From NCBI RefSeq assembly GCF_026127265.1, contig NZ_WWFG01000001.1, positions 1,054,001 to 1,118,000 on the forward strand: a DNA stretch of 64,000 bases, given 5' to 3'. This stretch comes from Nostoc sp. KVJ3. Its GTDB lineage: Bacteria; Cyanobacteriota; Cyanobacteriia; Cyanobacteriales; Nostocaceae. How positions within the stretch are numbered: position 1 is the stretch's first letter; each line of letters starts with the position of its first letter. The position numbers and the translations under genes were made by a program. This document shows positions 27,351 to 35,979 of the stretch, piece after piece. The notes beneath the pieces were generated by a model. The model was not told the origin of the DNA. It searched no databases and saw nothing but the letters and a program-made list of their open reading frames with translations.

Positions 27351-27769
27351 GTAAGAATTCAGGAGTCAGGAGTCAGAATTCAGAATGGAATTAGCATAAC
27401 CTGTTAGTAATTTACTAACCTCCTCAAGTTGAAGCATTAATCCTGATGTGTCACCGTAGTCAAGGTCTTTTGAAAGAATTAGATAGTAGCGGCATTCCTC
27501 TACAGAGCCTTGTGCAATGTTCATAAACCGTACTTTGTCTGTTGCTCCCTTTTTCTTGAATCCTTCACATATATTTGCTGGAATAGAAATTGCTGCTCGT
27601 CTAAACTGAGAGGTAAGCCCATAGATTTCCGTTTTAGGAAATTGACCTGTAAATTGATATACACATAAAACAAACTTATGTGCTTTCTGCCAAACTATCA
27701 AGTCTTGGAATGTCTTAGCTGGTTGTCTCATTTATTCTGGCTCCTGAATTCTGACTCCTGAATCCTTAC
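27351..27769 (-). mobile_element. Repeat-flanked cassette carrying a four-helix-bundle gene
   Basis: GTAAGAATTCAGGAGTCAGG at 27351-27370 and, inverted, GTAAGGATTCAGGAGTCAGA ending at 27769 bracket a 419-bp unit with one gene. Further CAGGAGTCAG/CAGAATTCAG units follow inside each end. Removing the unit leaves 13 bp between the ATPase stop and the HNH start. Confidence 0.7.
27366..27731 (-). CDS. Four-helix-bundle protein (23S rRNA IVS / S23 family)
   Basis: 121 residues: FQDLIVWQKAHKFVLCVYQ, TGQFPKTEIYGLTSQFRRA, AISIPANICEGF and ECRYYLILSKDLDY are hallmark segments of the S23/Avd-like four-helix-bundle family. The proteins bind nucleic acid in some systems (Avd of diversity-generating retroelements), but most members have no known role. 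The last residues (NSDS) and the stop are encoded by the flanking repeat, and another copy of the repeat lies directly before the ATG. No reverse transcriptase is near. It looks like cargo of the repeat unit rather than part of the ATPase/HNH pair. Confidence 0.85.
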   Translation of the reverse strand: MRQPAKTFQDLIVWQKAHKFVLCVYQFTGQFPKTEIYGLTSQFRRAAISIPANICEGFKKKGATDKVRFMNIAQGSVEECRYYLILSKDLDYGDTSGLMLQLEEVSKLLTGYANSILNSDS

Positions 27770-27781
27770 TTATCATCTGTG

Positions 27782-29026
27782 TTATACCCCTGATAATCCA
27801 GAATTTCTTTTCTCCGTTGTAACTATCCAACGGGGCCAAAATGGGTCATGTCCTGGTAAAACTCTTTGAAGTTCCTGATGAATTTGTGTTGGTATTCTCA
27901 GATTTTCTGGAAACGTATTCATATCATCATCACGCATCCAAGCCTCTGCTGCTTCAATTGCGATTTCTGCTTCTTTGGAACGGGCTTGTTTGAGTCCAAA
28001 AATGTCTGAGGTTAACCATCCAACTATGTCCCCTTGTTTTGACCAAGGTACTTCGTCAAGGCTAACCTCTCTATCTTGTAATTTAAATAAAAATAGTTGA
28101 TCTTCTTGCTCATGAAAATTTGGTTCTAAGGAAGCAAGAATAAGTGGAGAATGAGTAGTTACTAAAGCCTGTATCTTCATCCTGGGTTGTAATTCTGTTA
28201 CCACAGATAAAATAGCTGGTAAAATCACCCTCTGCCAACGAGGATGCAAATGAGATTCAATTTCATCAATTAGTAAAACTATCTGATTTACTGGCTTTTG
28301 TTGTCGCAATTCCGAAGCTTTTTTATGTTCGTACCAAGTCCACACTAGTAAATAAGATAGTCCCAGAATACGCTTCATTCCGGCTGATGTTTGAGTAACA
28401 GGAACATTCCCGTAAGGTAGGTTCACTGTAGGAATATCGCGCACGTCTTCAATAGAAACTCGCGTTGTTTCTCCCACTTCTATCCATTCGGAAGGGTGAG
28501 GTGCAAGTTTTTTAATGACATTAGAAAAGAGTTCAAATGGATATTTATTGGGTTGATTCTGCCATGTAACCCAATCTTGAATTAGACCATTACAAATAAC
28601 TTTACCTTTTGACTTTAATCCATTCCAAAGTGTATTTGGATTAAAATTATAAGCAATATCGCGTTGGCGAGCAGGGTCAAAAACAGAAAAACTACCATCA
28701 ACCCGCACATAAATAACTACCTCTTTTAATAAAGGCGGCATTTGTAAATTACGCCATTGCTGTTCAGAAAAATCAAACTGGCTCTGATACTCTCTTATAT
28801 TTTTTTTATTGCTAACTACGGCTGTAATTTGTGGATTTTCACCTTTGACTTGCTGTGGGTACGCTGGTTGCTCCACCCAATTTGTAGTCATCACCCACCA
28901 TGCAATATCGAGTAAAAAACTTTTACCTAAACCATTATCACCAGTAAATATATTGAGCCTATCGGCAAATGCGACATCAAAATGGGCAGCAGGACCAACT
29001 TGTTGGAGGTGAAGTTCTTTTAACAT
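27782..29026 (-). CDS. AAA-family ATPase, PtuA-like (Septu-like defence)
   Basis: About 414 residues from the ATG at 29026 (a GTG 15 bp earlier is the alternative). Walker A IFTGDNGLGKSFLLDIAWW (about 27-45), signature-like TSAGMKRILGLSYLL, Walker B IVLLIDEIESHLHPRWQ and a His switch ALVTTHSPLILAS. This is the SMC/ABC-type layout of AAA_15/AAA_21 proteins such as PtuA. It would sense or clamp nucleic acid and control the HNH partner encoded downstream. The pair is separated only by the four-helix-bundle cassette. Old family conserved-site order is seen directly; antiphage function is inferred. Confidence 0.75.
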   Translation of the reverse strand: MLKELHLQQVGPAAHFDVAFADRLNIFTGDNGLGKSFLLDIAWWVMTTNWVEQPAYPQQVKGENPQITAVVSNKKNIREYQSQFDFSEQQWRNLQMPPLLKEVVIYVRVDGSFSVFDPARQRDIAYNFNPNTLWNGLKSKGKVICNGLIQDWVTWQNQPNKYPFELFSNVIKKLAPHPSEWIEVGETTRVSIEDVRDIPTVNLPYGNVPVTQTSAGMKRILGLSYLLVWTWYEHKKASELRQQKPVNQIVLLIDEIESHLHPRWQRVILPAILSVVTELQPRMKIQALVTTHSPLILASLEPNFHEQEDQLFLFKLQDREVSLDEVPWSKQGDIVGWLTSDIFGLKQARSKEAEIAIEAAEAWMRDDDMNTFPENLRIPTQIHQELQRVLPGHDPFWPRWIVTTEKRNSGLSGV

Positions 29027-29111
29027 TTGGCTCTCATACACAAATTTATATTGATCAACTTACTTCTTGTAAATTAAAATTGGATAGCTCAATAGCAGTT
29101 AATCATTTTTA

Positions 29112-29912
29112 ATGAATCCCTACAATATCCTTAATCAGACTGAACTTCAGTGTGTTAGTGATGGCATAACCCGCCCCCTACTAGAAAATTGCGAGACTGC
29201 CTCACATATCCTGATTTTAGTCTGGCCACAGCTTGGGGATTTTGATAGCCTTGAATATGCATGGTGGTTACAGCGCAAAGCTAAAAAATTGCCTCCTGAA
29301 AAACTCGCTATTCGTGCAGTGGGAATTGGCTCACGCACCTCTGGAACAAGATTCTGTCAATATACAGGATTTCCACCCGAAAATTTATTTGTTGAACCCA
29401 ATGCAGAACTACATCACCAACTTAAACTTTATTCAGGTCTGAATCTGACTCTACCTGGACTTTCTGTGTCTCATCAAGCTTGGCTAAATCTAATGTTAAT
29501 GTGTGCAGGGTTTGGAAGTCCGGGAACGCTAAGAGAAGTTTTTCGGGGATACAGGGGAGATCGTCAAGCCCCTCAACTCATTGAAGATGATGAAATTATT
29601 CAAGGTACTCCTCTACCTGCTTTTAAAGGCTCGTTTTTCCGATTAGCTGGCCCAAATGGTTTTCAACGTCCCTTTGAATTAGCAACTCTACGACTACGTA
29701 ATATGGTGGAAGTTCTGAGCAATTGGCACACTTATGTACCAAATTCTGCCTACTTAACTCAGCGTGGTGGAACTTTTTTGTTTGATAGTAAAGGCCAGTT
29801 ACTTTACTCTCATCGAGATCCAGGAATTCTGGGCTTTGCTGCTAATATGAGTCAGCCTCTATCATTTTTATCCTTTATCGAAGCAAATAGCTTTACGATG
29901 GGTGATGCGTAA
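29112..29912 (+). CDS. Peroxiredoxin-like (AhpC/TSA-type) protein
   Basis: 266 residues. ILILVWPQLGDFDSLEYAWW, RAVGIGSRTSGTRFCQYTGF and FVEPNAELHHQLKLYSGL match the cyanobacterial PRXL2-like thioredoxin-fold family often annotated AhpC/TSA. The classical peroxidatic TxxC is not present at the usual place; a Cys occurs in RFCQYTGF. The later part has FRGYRGD and FFRLAGPNGFQRPFELAT. It is divergent from the ATPase gene with 85 bp between, and unlikely to belong to the defence pair. Activity is uncertain. Confidence 0.7.
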   Translation: MNPYNILNQTELQCVSDGITRPLLENCETASHILILVWPQLGDFDSLEYAWWLQRKAKKLPPEKLAIRAVGIGSRTSGTRFCQYTGFPPENLFVEPNAELHHQLKLYSGLNLTLPGLSVSHQAWLNLMLMCAGFGSPGTLREVFRGYRGDRQAPQLIEDDEIIQGTPLPAFKGSFFRLAGPNGFQRPFELATLRLRNMVEVLSNWHTYVPNSAYLTQRGGTFLFDSKGQLLYSHRDPGILGFAANMSQPLSFLSFIEANSFTMGDA

Positions 29913-30142
29913 AGCCCCCGAATGCGCTTTGCTAAATTCAGGGGAAATAAGCGAAAGATAAAAACGCCCACAAAGTTACTACAAAGTACTTTAGTAACTT
30001 AAGTCGATTTCAAGAGTGTATTCTCCATGTCTTGTCACAACACCACAGATAAAATTACTCACTTGGGTTATGTTCAATTGTTTGGCGTGATTCACTAATC
30101 TATAGAATGATCTTGTTGATTGCTACTTGGGACTAAATTCAA

Positions 30143-30478
30143 TTGATTTTAATAATCCGTGAGCCTGCTAGTCGTGAAGAAATAGACGAAATGGTGAAAA
30201 CTTGGGATGTATTCATTAAAATAGCAGTAGACATCGAACGCAAAATTCTTGCAGGTGGTGGCGTTCGCCATTACGAATGTGAACAAGAGTTACTCAAAGA
30301 CGGTAGCAGACAACGAGATATTTGGGGTGTGGATTGGTCTGTTTTCACTCAGGAAATCGTGTTTGAGTCAATCATCAACATTCGCCCAAGCCAGAATAAC
30401 CGTAGTATGATAATACAGTCTAACCATATTCGAGAACAAGTTAGCCAAATTACCAAGCAATTGCTAGGAGGATTGTAA
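30143..30478 (+). CDS. DUF5674-family protein
   Basis: 111 residues from a TTG start that fits the family's MI(I/L)IIREPAS opening. Hallmarks: IKIAVDIERKILAGGGVRHY, ECEQELLKDGS and SIINIRPSQNN. These are conserved in DUF5674, a small family of unknown activity that I recall as often paired with another short gene. The stop overlaps the next start (TAATG), so both are translationally coupled. A toxin-antitoxin-like arrangement is possible but unproven. Confidence 0.75.
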   Translation: MILIIREPASREEIDEMVKTWDVFIKIAVDIERKILAGGGVRHYECEQELLKDGSRQRDIWGVDWSVFTQEIVFESIINIRPSQNNRSMIIQSNHIREQVSQITKQLLGGL

Positions 30479-30813
30479 TGCCTAACTGGAGTGCAATTGA
30501 AGCAAGTTTTTTACGTCAACCCCACGCGCAACAATTAGGAGAATTGGCAGCTAGTTTGGCACGCCTTAACTCTTGGTCACAAAAGAGTGCAATTCGTGAA
30601 TTAGTTCCAATATTGTTGTCAGAAAGTTTGTTGTACGTGTCTTTAATACAACAAAAAAGTGAAATAAATAATGTTGAATTAAATCAACTCCAAGACTTAT
30701 TACAAAACTGGATTAATGTTTGGGACAAATCAATGGAAATTACAGATATTGCATCTGTTGCGTCTACTTGGTCACAGCGAGTATTGGAGATGTCGGGTTT
30801 GCTAGCTTCTTAA
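30478..30813 (+). CDS. Small helical protein coupled to DUF5674 gene, unknown
   Basis: 111 residues beginning MPNWSAIEASFLRQPHAQQL, all predicted helical, without catalytic motifs. The ATG overlaps the DUF5674 stop by one base. GGAGGA precedes it by about 8 bp, a good ribosome site. Partner of the upstream protein by coupling; role unknown. Confidence 0.6.
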   Translation: MPNWSAIEASFLRQPHAQQLGELAASLARLNSWSQKSAIRELVPILLSESLLYVSLIQQKSEINNVELNQLQDLLQNWINVWDKSMEITDIASVASTWSQRVLEMSGLLAS

Positions 30814-31020
30814 ATCGTTGAGTGCATAGTCTTAAGTAATGCACTTGACCACTGCGATCAGCTACGCTGGGCGGTTACGCCATCGCTCCTCGGTAAATAC
30901 TGCTGTATCAAGAGTTAGCAGTTGCCTCATCATCAGTAGTAAAGTATTTAGAGGTATACCAATAAAATAATTATTTTTGCTTGGTAATTAATTATATTTT
31001 CCTACGGGATTATGAGAATA

Positions 31021-31962
31021 CTACACAGCAATTTGCTCCCAGCTATAATTCTCCTCAAAAATATCTATTTCATCTTGAGATAGTATTTTAGGTTGCATTT
31101 GTTGTAGGTCACGCAGTACCATTTCGGTATCCTCAGCATTAAATTTATAGTACTCAGTTAAACTCCCTATGGGATGATTAAAGCTTTGATAACGGTGTTT
31201 GAAATATAATTCAATATTTCCCCTGTGTTCCCAAGTTCCTAATACTTTAATAGCAGCACTCGAATAATGAGCAAGCAAATTAATTTTTACTTCTGCTACT
31301 CGCTTGAGAACGGATCTAGTGGTTACTCCTATTTTGTAGATAATTCCAATATTAGTTTCAATCTCTAAAAAATATAGGCTAGAGGATAGAATACGTTGAA
31401 GTTGAGCGCGATACAGCTTCAAATCAGTAAATCGATATACTAAATCTGGAGCATTTTTGTATTCGGCGTGTTTAAAAGATAGCTGAAGTTTCAGCAGTTT
31501 TTTAAGTAATAGTGGCTCCTGTACATCATTGAACCGCGCAAACTCTAGCGCTCCAACGGGAATTTTACCCAAATCACTAAATTCATATTCTGTTGGGGTT
31601 AAGTATAGGTTTTTTCTTAACACTCCTGCTTTGAGTAAACTAGAAGTAATTAAGTAGAAACTAATAGGGTAATTTTTGGCTCCGTACTCCTGCCAAAGCA
31701 GCTTTAACTGTGCCAAATCCTTGCCAGATAATTGAACGTTGAAATTGTCATAGAGTGGCAGAGTAGGGAATTCTCGGTTAGCTATGGGGCGGCAGGTTTC
31801 TTCATTATGAGCAAAATGATGCTCTTTCACCTTGCCTTTTTTAGCAGTTAGACTACTATTACAGTAAGGACACTGAAGTGAAGTCTTCCCCCTATTGATA
31901 TCTTCAATGTTACATATCAAGATACCTTCTTCATTTACACCATATTTTAGCCACATTGCCAC
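31021..31962 (-). CDS. CoiA-like zinc-finger plus GIY-YIG-type nuclease protein
   Basis: 313 residues (GTG start; an ATG two codons later also fits). The N-terminus has a Cys/His unit CPYCNSSLTAKKGKVKEHHF with HFAH, as in CoiA-type competence nucleases. The C-terminal third (about 190-285) resembles a T5orf172/GIY-YIG domain: YFLEIETNIGIIYKIGVTTR (GIY...YKIG), RVAEV and GNIELYFKHRYQSF. It could be a DNA nuclease linked to defence or mobile DNA. Stand-alone, with no operon partner. The middle region is not recognised. Confidence 0.65.
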   Translation of the reverse strand: MAMWLKYGVNEEGILICNIEDINRGKTSLQCPYCNSSLTAKKGKVKEHHFAHNEETCRPIANREFPTLPLYDNFNVQLSGKDLAQLKLLWQEYGAKNYPISFYLITSSLLKAGVLRKNLYLTPTEYEFSDLGKIPVGALEFARFNDVQEPLLLKKLLKLQLSFKHAEYKNAPDLVYRFTDLKLYRAQLQRILSSSLYFLEIETNIGIIYKIGVTTRSVLKRVAEVKINLLAHYSSAAIKVLGTWEHRGNIELYFKHRYQSFNHPIGSLTEYYKFNAEDTEMVLRDLQQMQPKILSQDEIDIFEENYSWEQIAV

Positions 31963-32533
31963 ACCATTACTGAATAGTTAAAGTTGCTCTTACTAGTGTG
32001 CTTTAACTTTTCTAATATGTCTCTATCTTCTGGATTAATATAATGTTGATTTGAAGAATTAATGCACTAACTACCCCCCCAAGTTAGAGAGTTAAGGTAG
32101 CTTTTTAAAGGCTGTACTGAAACTATGCTTTATTCAAAGTTGCCAAGACCCATCATGTGATAAGCAATAACAGCAGTATCAAAGGGTTCCAGGTAATTGA
32201 TATTTATGGGATTACTGGGTAAAGTAATTGATGTTTCACTCTTGTTAGAAGTAGCTGTTTGATTGTTAGCGATTCTAGGTAGTAAAATAGAACCAACAAG
32301 ATTTGCCAAATTGAGCGGGTTAGCGAGTTTCATAGGTGATTTTGTGTTGGTTATTGAATATATATATTTAACTGAAATAATCTAACAACTTATGCATCAC
32401 ACTTAATCATTTGTAGGTGCGATCACCTGACTACAAAACTAAAAAGATGGGGGCAACACCAAATAGCCAGCCGCAGGCATCGCTTGAAAGCAGACTACTT
32501 TTGATGTGCGATGGCGTACCCGCCTAGACGCAA
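31963..32533. other. Mostly non-coding, one doubtful small ORF
   Basis: A 67-residue minus-strand frame (32130-32333, MKLANPLNLANLVGSILLP...) lacks a ribosome site and a family. I cannot support it firmly. Near 32500-32530 a repeat fragment GATGTGCGATGGCGTACCCG precedes the pentapeptide gene's 3' end. Confidence 0.3.
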
Positions 32534-33229
32534 TTATTGTCTAGCAAAAGCCAAGTCACTTTCAATTAACTTGGCATCTGTTAGATTAGCCCCACTCAAA
32601 TTGCACAAGTGAAAATTTGCCCCTCTTAGGTCTGCTAGTGATAGATTAGCTCCTGTTAAATCTGCACCAGTGAGGTTAACTTCACTTAAATTAGCACTAC
32701 TTAAGTTAGCCCCTCTCAGTGAAGCTTGTTGCAGGTCTGCCCCGCTTAGGTTTGTCCTCATTAGGTATGCTTTACTGAGGTCGGCTCCACTTAAATTAGC
32801 AAGGCTTAGGTCTGCTGCTGTTAAATCAGCATAACTTAGATTGGCTTGACTAAGGTCTGCCCAACTCAACTGAGCATAACTTAGGTTAATTTCACTCAGC
32901 TTTACTGATGCAAGTACTGCACACCTCAAATTAGCATTAACAAAATTTCTTTCTCCGATTGCATAACGGCGTAAAATTTCATCAGTTGTTACTCTGCCTA
33001 AAACAGCTTTTGATGCGCCTTGATAACACCATGTAGTTTCTAATAGCTTGGCAGCAGTGTTAACAGCTACCTCATCACCGGAAGCTATGATTACACCATT
33101 GCAGCCATCCCATTTACCGTTAAGCATTAGGGCAATCTCACTAGCGGCAGCAATTGAATCAAATAGTAAAACAGAGTCTTTGTGCCGTTTTAACCAATTA
33201 TTCAAACCAATCGAGATAATATTTTTCAT
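32534..33229 (-). CDS. Pentapeptide-repeat protein with N-terminal alpha/beta region
   Basis: 231 residues from the ATG at 33229 (a GTG 18 bp upstream is possible). About 1-95 is an unrecognised globular part (NWLKRHKDSVLLFDSIAAAS). From about 100 on there are some 20 A(D/N)LSxAN-type pentapeptides, forming a right-handed beta-helix (ANLSGADLSKAYL, ADLTGANLSLADL). Cyanobacteria have many such proteins; roles are mostly unknown. Its last 35 bp are duplicated near 40934-40968. Confidence 0.85.
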   Translation of the reverse strand: MKNIISIGLNNWLKRHKDSVLLFDSIAAASEIALMLNGKWDGCNGVIIASGDEVAVNTAAKLLETTWCYQGASKAVLGRVTTDEILRRYAIGERNFVNANLRCAVLASVKLSEINLSYAQLSWADLSQANLSYADLTAADLSLANLSGADLSKAYLMRTNLSGADLQQASLRGANLSSANLSEVNLTGADLTGANLSLADLRGANFHLCNLSGANLTDAKLIESDLAFARQ

Positions 33230-33365
33230 TTCTATAAGTTTTGGCACTTTCAGACGATTACGGCTCTAACTTACAGATATTAATCAACTTTGCTAACTTT
33301 ACCTCTGTCTTAAGTTAAATCAAGGGAAGTCAATTATTATTAGGGTCGTCCACTGCGGTTTTTTT

Positions 33366-33708
33366 TTACTTGTTCGCGCGCCATAGTCGGGTCTGCCACC
33401 GGGGGCACCATCGAATGCTGCCTCCTGCCGCTAATGCTGCCTCATAGAAGGCGTGGACTGCTTCTTTTGTAGGAGCAATAAAACCAATGTGAGTTCCATT
33501 GCCAACCGTTGCAGGTTGCCCGTCGAAGGAAGTTCCCACCCAAAATTCGGGATACTGTTTGCCATAGGCGATCGCCGATCGCCCCCGGATGCTCCATAAA
33601 TCGCTTACAGCCCAATGTTGGCAACACAGCATTATAGAAGGCGATCGCTCGTTCAAAATCATTAGTACCAATCGAAACGTGCGAGAGAATGCTGGGATTG
33701 TTACCCAA
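33366..33708 (-). pseudogene. VOC/glyoxalase-family gene, two frameshifts and 3' truncation
   Basis: The start ILSHVSIGTNDFERAIAFYN is typical of VOC proteins. The reading then moves to a second frame, AYGKQYPEFWVGTSFDGQPA, and near 33400 to a third, DGAPGGRPDYGAR, after which the usual C-terminus with the last metal Glu is missing. Each piece is co-linear with VOC proteins, so this is one decayed gene. Other VOC genes lie at 35980-38486. Confidence 0.75.
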
Positions 33709-33940
33709 GAGGCAGAAGCATAATCTTTATCTTTGAGGAAAGACCATCTGACTCGTCTTTTGTAGAAACAATTTGGCGAACTCGAAGTGAGAGTGCTGGT
33801 TCTTTTATTTCTCGTGCTGTAAAATCAACATCCTTTGAATTCGGTGTTGTTGTTTTGAATTATGAGCCGAAACAGAACTAAGACAGGCGAAACATAAACA
33901 GCTTTCACATTGCTTGCCCAATTTAAACTGTTGTAAACCC
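33709..33940. other. Non-coding
   Basis: Nothing recognised between the VOC pseudogene and the sigma factor stop. Confidence 0.4.
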
Positions 33941-35209
33941 TTAGCTGGACTGAATGTTAGGTTGAACTTCGCGCAACCGACGTTCCAAAAAACGACGCTC
34001 ACTGTCATTTGTCACTAATTCTAGTGCCCGTGTATAGCTCTGGGTCGCTTCCTCTAATGCTCCAACACGCCGGAATAAATCTGCACGGGTGGCATGAAAG
34101 AGATGATAGCTGTCCAGTTCTGGAGCAAGGCTATCAATCAGTCCAAATGCGGCTTGAGGACTGTCTGCCATTGCGATCGCCACTGCTCGGTTCAAGGTAA
34201 CAATGGGTGAGGGCTGCAAGCGTTCCAACACCTCATAGAGCCGCACGATCTGCGCCCAGTCTGTTTCTTCGGCGCGGGTTGCCTGACAATGGAGGGCGGC
34301 GATCGCCGCTTGCAGGGCATACACTCCGGTTCCAAAGAGCAACGCTTCCTCTACCAGAGGTAACGCCTCAGCAATCTGTAGATGGTTCCAACGACTGCGA
34401 TCCTGATCTTCTAGCAAAATCAAATCGCCTGCCTCATCTAGACGCGCATTGCGCCGCGAATCGTGCAATAACATCAGCGCCACCAGTGCTGTGACTTCAG
34501 ATGGGGGTTGGGGTGCCAGCAATTGCCGCACCAGTTGCCCCAAGCGAATCGCTTTGATGCAGAGGTCAGCCCGCACGATCGCATCTCCTTTGGTTGCGGC
34601 ATAGCCTTCGTTGAAGATGAGATAAATGACTGTCAGGACTGCCTCTATCCGGGGAGCGATATCAGCCGTCTCAGGTACTTTGTAAGGAATGCCTGCGTCT
34701 CGAATTTTGCGTTTAGCACGAACTAACCGTTGTGCCATTGTTGCAGTCGGTATAAGAAAGGCGCGGGCAATTTCGTCGGTTTCCAGTCCACCCAACATTC
34801 GGAGGGTCAACGCTACTTGAGTTTCCGTTGCCAGTGCCGGGTGACAGCAGGTAAAGATTAATCGCAGGCGATCGTCTCCAATTTCATCACTGTCATAGGT
34901 TGGTTCTTCAGTGGATGGAATTAAGCCAGATGCCGCATACCACTCCAGTTTTTCGGTCAGTTTCGTGCGTCGTCGGAGGTGATCGATCGCCTTGTACCGG
35001 GCAGTTCGGATAATCCAGGCACGGGGACGATCAGGAATACCGTCGCTTTCCCACTGATTCACTGCCGCTGTAAATGCTGCCTGTGCAGCTTCTTCAGCTA
35101 CATCAAAATCTCCGACCAGCCGAATCAGAATAGCAACAATGCGCCCCCATTCAGTTCGATAAAGGGCAGCAATTGCTTGAGCCACATCTATTTTTGGGAT
35201 TGAAGCCAT
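33941..35209 (-). CDS. ECF42-like RNA polymerase sigma factor with C-terminal helical extension
   Basis: 422 residues, far longer than a simple ECF sigma. Sigma2 region: IAALYRTEWGRIVAILIRLV, then VAEEAAQAAFTAAVNQWESD and RAWIIRTARYKAIDHLRRR. Sigma4 region: LTLRMLGGLETDEIARAFLI, then TMAQRLVRAKRKI. The remaining 200 residues are a TPR-like helical domain (LLHDSRRNARLDEAGD, TLNRAVAIAMADSPQ). This is the ECF42 type, known to be encoded beside DGPF/YCII genes, exactly as found here. The extension probably controls activity in place of a classical anti-sigma factor. It is divergent from the YCII/VOC genes with 173 bp between them. Confidence 0.9.
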   Translation of the reverse strand: MASIPKIDVAQAIAALYRTEWGRIVAILIRLVGDFDVAEEAAQAAFTAAVNQWESDGIPDRPRAWIIRTARYKAIDHLRRRTKLTEKLEWYAASGLIPSTEEPTYDSDEIGDDRLRLIFTCCHPALATETQVALTLRMLGGLETDEIARAFLIPTATMAQRLVRAKRKIRDAGIPYKVPETADIAPRIEAVLTVIYLIFNEGYAATKGDAIVRADLCIKAIRLGQLVRQLLAPQPPSEVTALVALMLLHDSRRNARLDEAGDLILLEDQDRSRWNHLQIAEALPLVEEALLFGTGVYALQAAIAALHCQATRAEETDWAQIVRLYEVLERLQPSPIVTLNRAVAIAMADSPQAAFGLIDSLAPELDSYHLFHATRADLFRRVGALEEATQSYTRALELVTNDSERRFLERRLREVQPNIQSS

Positions 35210-35246
35210 ACCTTTGACAAAAAGACATAAAGAATTTTGGGCAAGG

Positions 35247-35355
35247 TGTCGATTTGAGCAATTCCCGTTCGACTAACTGATAAAGAGAGATAAGTTCAAT
35301 TGTACTAGAAAAAATTTTTGCACTCAGGTGTCGATTTGGACAATTCCCATTCGAC
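35247..35355 (+). promoter_or_regulatory. Two tandem ECF42-type promoter candidates
   Basis: TGTCGA at 35247-35252 with CGAC at 35270-35273, and TGTCGA at 35329-35334 with CGAC at 35352-35355, both with 17-bp spacers. The two spacers share AATTCCC. Both point at the YCII gene. TGTCGA as -35 with a CGA-type -10 agrees with the published ECF42 motif as I remember it. The sequence repeat is seen; promoter role is inferred. Confidence 0.6.
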
Positions 35356-35382
35356 TTAATCACAAAGGAGGCAAGCAACCGA

Positions 35383-35742
35383 ATGAAATATTTGCTGCTG
35401 ATTTATATGGACGAAAACGCCATGAGCGACACCGAGCGGGAGCATTGCTATGGGGAATCTGCCCAACTCGCCCAGGACTTGCATACTCAAGGACAATTTC
35501 TAGCGACGGCTCCACTCCATCCTGTTGCAACCGTAACCAGTGTCCAAGTCCGTGATGGCAAATCACTCGTGACCGATGGACCATTTGCCGAAACCCGCGA
35601 ACAATTGGGTGGATTCTTCCTCGTTAATGCTCAGGATTTGGATGAAGCCATTGCGATCGCCACCCGCATCCCAGGTGCAAAAGTCGGCACCGTCGAAATC
35701 CGTCCTGTCATCGAAGTTGCGGGACTACCAGCACAGCCCTGA
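35383..35742 (+). CDS. YCII/DGPF-domain protein
   Basis: 119 residues: MKYLLLIYMDENAMSD opening, TVTSVQVRDGKSLVTDGPF (the DGPF motif), AETREQLGGFFLV and EAIAIATRIPGAKVGTVEIRP are standard for the YCII-related DGPF family, partners of ECF42 sigma factors. Biochemical role unknown. AAAGGAGG at 35364-35371 gives a strong ribosome site. First gene after the two candidate promoters, so a probable sigma target. Confidence 0.9.
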   Translation: MKYLLLIYMDENAMSDTEREHCYGESAQLAQDLHTQGQFLATAPLHPVATVTSVQVRDGKSLVTDGPFAETREQLGGFFLVNAQDLDEAIAIATRIPGAKVGTVEIRPVIEVAGLPAQP

Positions 35743-35754
35743 CCGAAGAGGCGG

Positions 35755-35938
35755 AGGGGCAGGGGGCAGGGAGCAGGGGGAGCAATCCCTGTCCCGTTCG
35801 CGCAGCGTCTCCAAGAGTTGCCGTGAAGCGGAGCGGAACATGGGTATCAAGCCCCGCCCTTCCAGGGCGTTCTTGATTGGTGGGAGTGCAAGCTCCTTCC
35901 AATCCTCCCCCTGCTCCCTGCTCCCTGCCCCCTGCCTC
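35755..35938. repeat. MITE-like element with inverted GCAGGGG/GCAGGGA heptamers
   Basis: Outer arms GAGGGGCAGGGGGCAGGGAG and CTCCCTGCTCCCTGCCCCCT are inverted. Inside lie a GCGCAGCG unit and a hairpin at 35846-35877 (ATCAAGCCCCGCCCTTCCAG, then GGCGTTCTTGAT). TCAAGCCCCGCCCTT also occurs, in reverse, in the IscB left end. Confidence 0.7.
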
Positions 35939-35979
35939 TTTTGACCGTCCTTAACCGCTTGAACTCAAGGAGAACCCTC

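Noticed and set aside
27366..27731. Four-helix-bundle protein as Avd of a diversity-generating retroelement
   Set aside because: No reverse transcriptase, template repeat or variable-repeat gene in the window.
32130..32333. 67-residue small protein or peptide precursor
   Set aside because: No ribosome site, no modification genes nearby, no family; not enough to call a gene.
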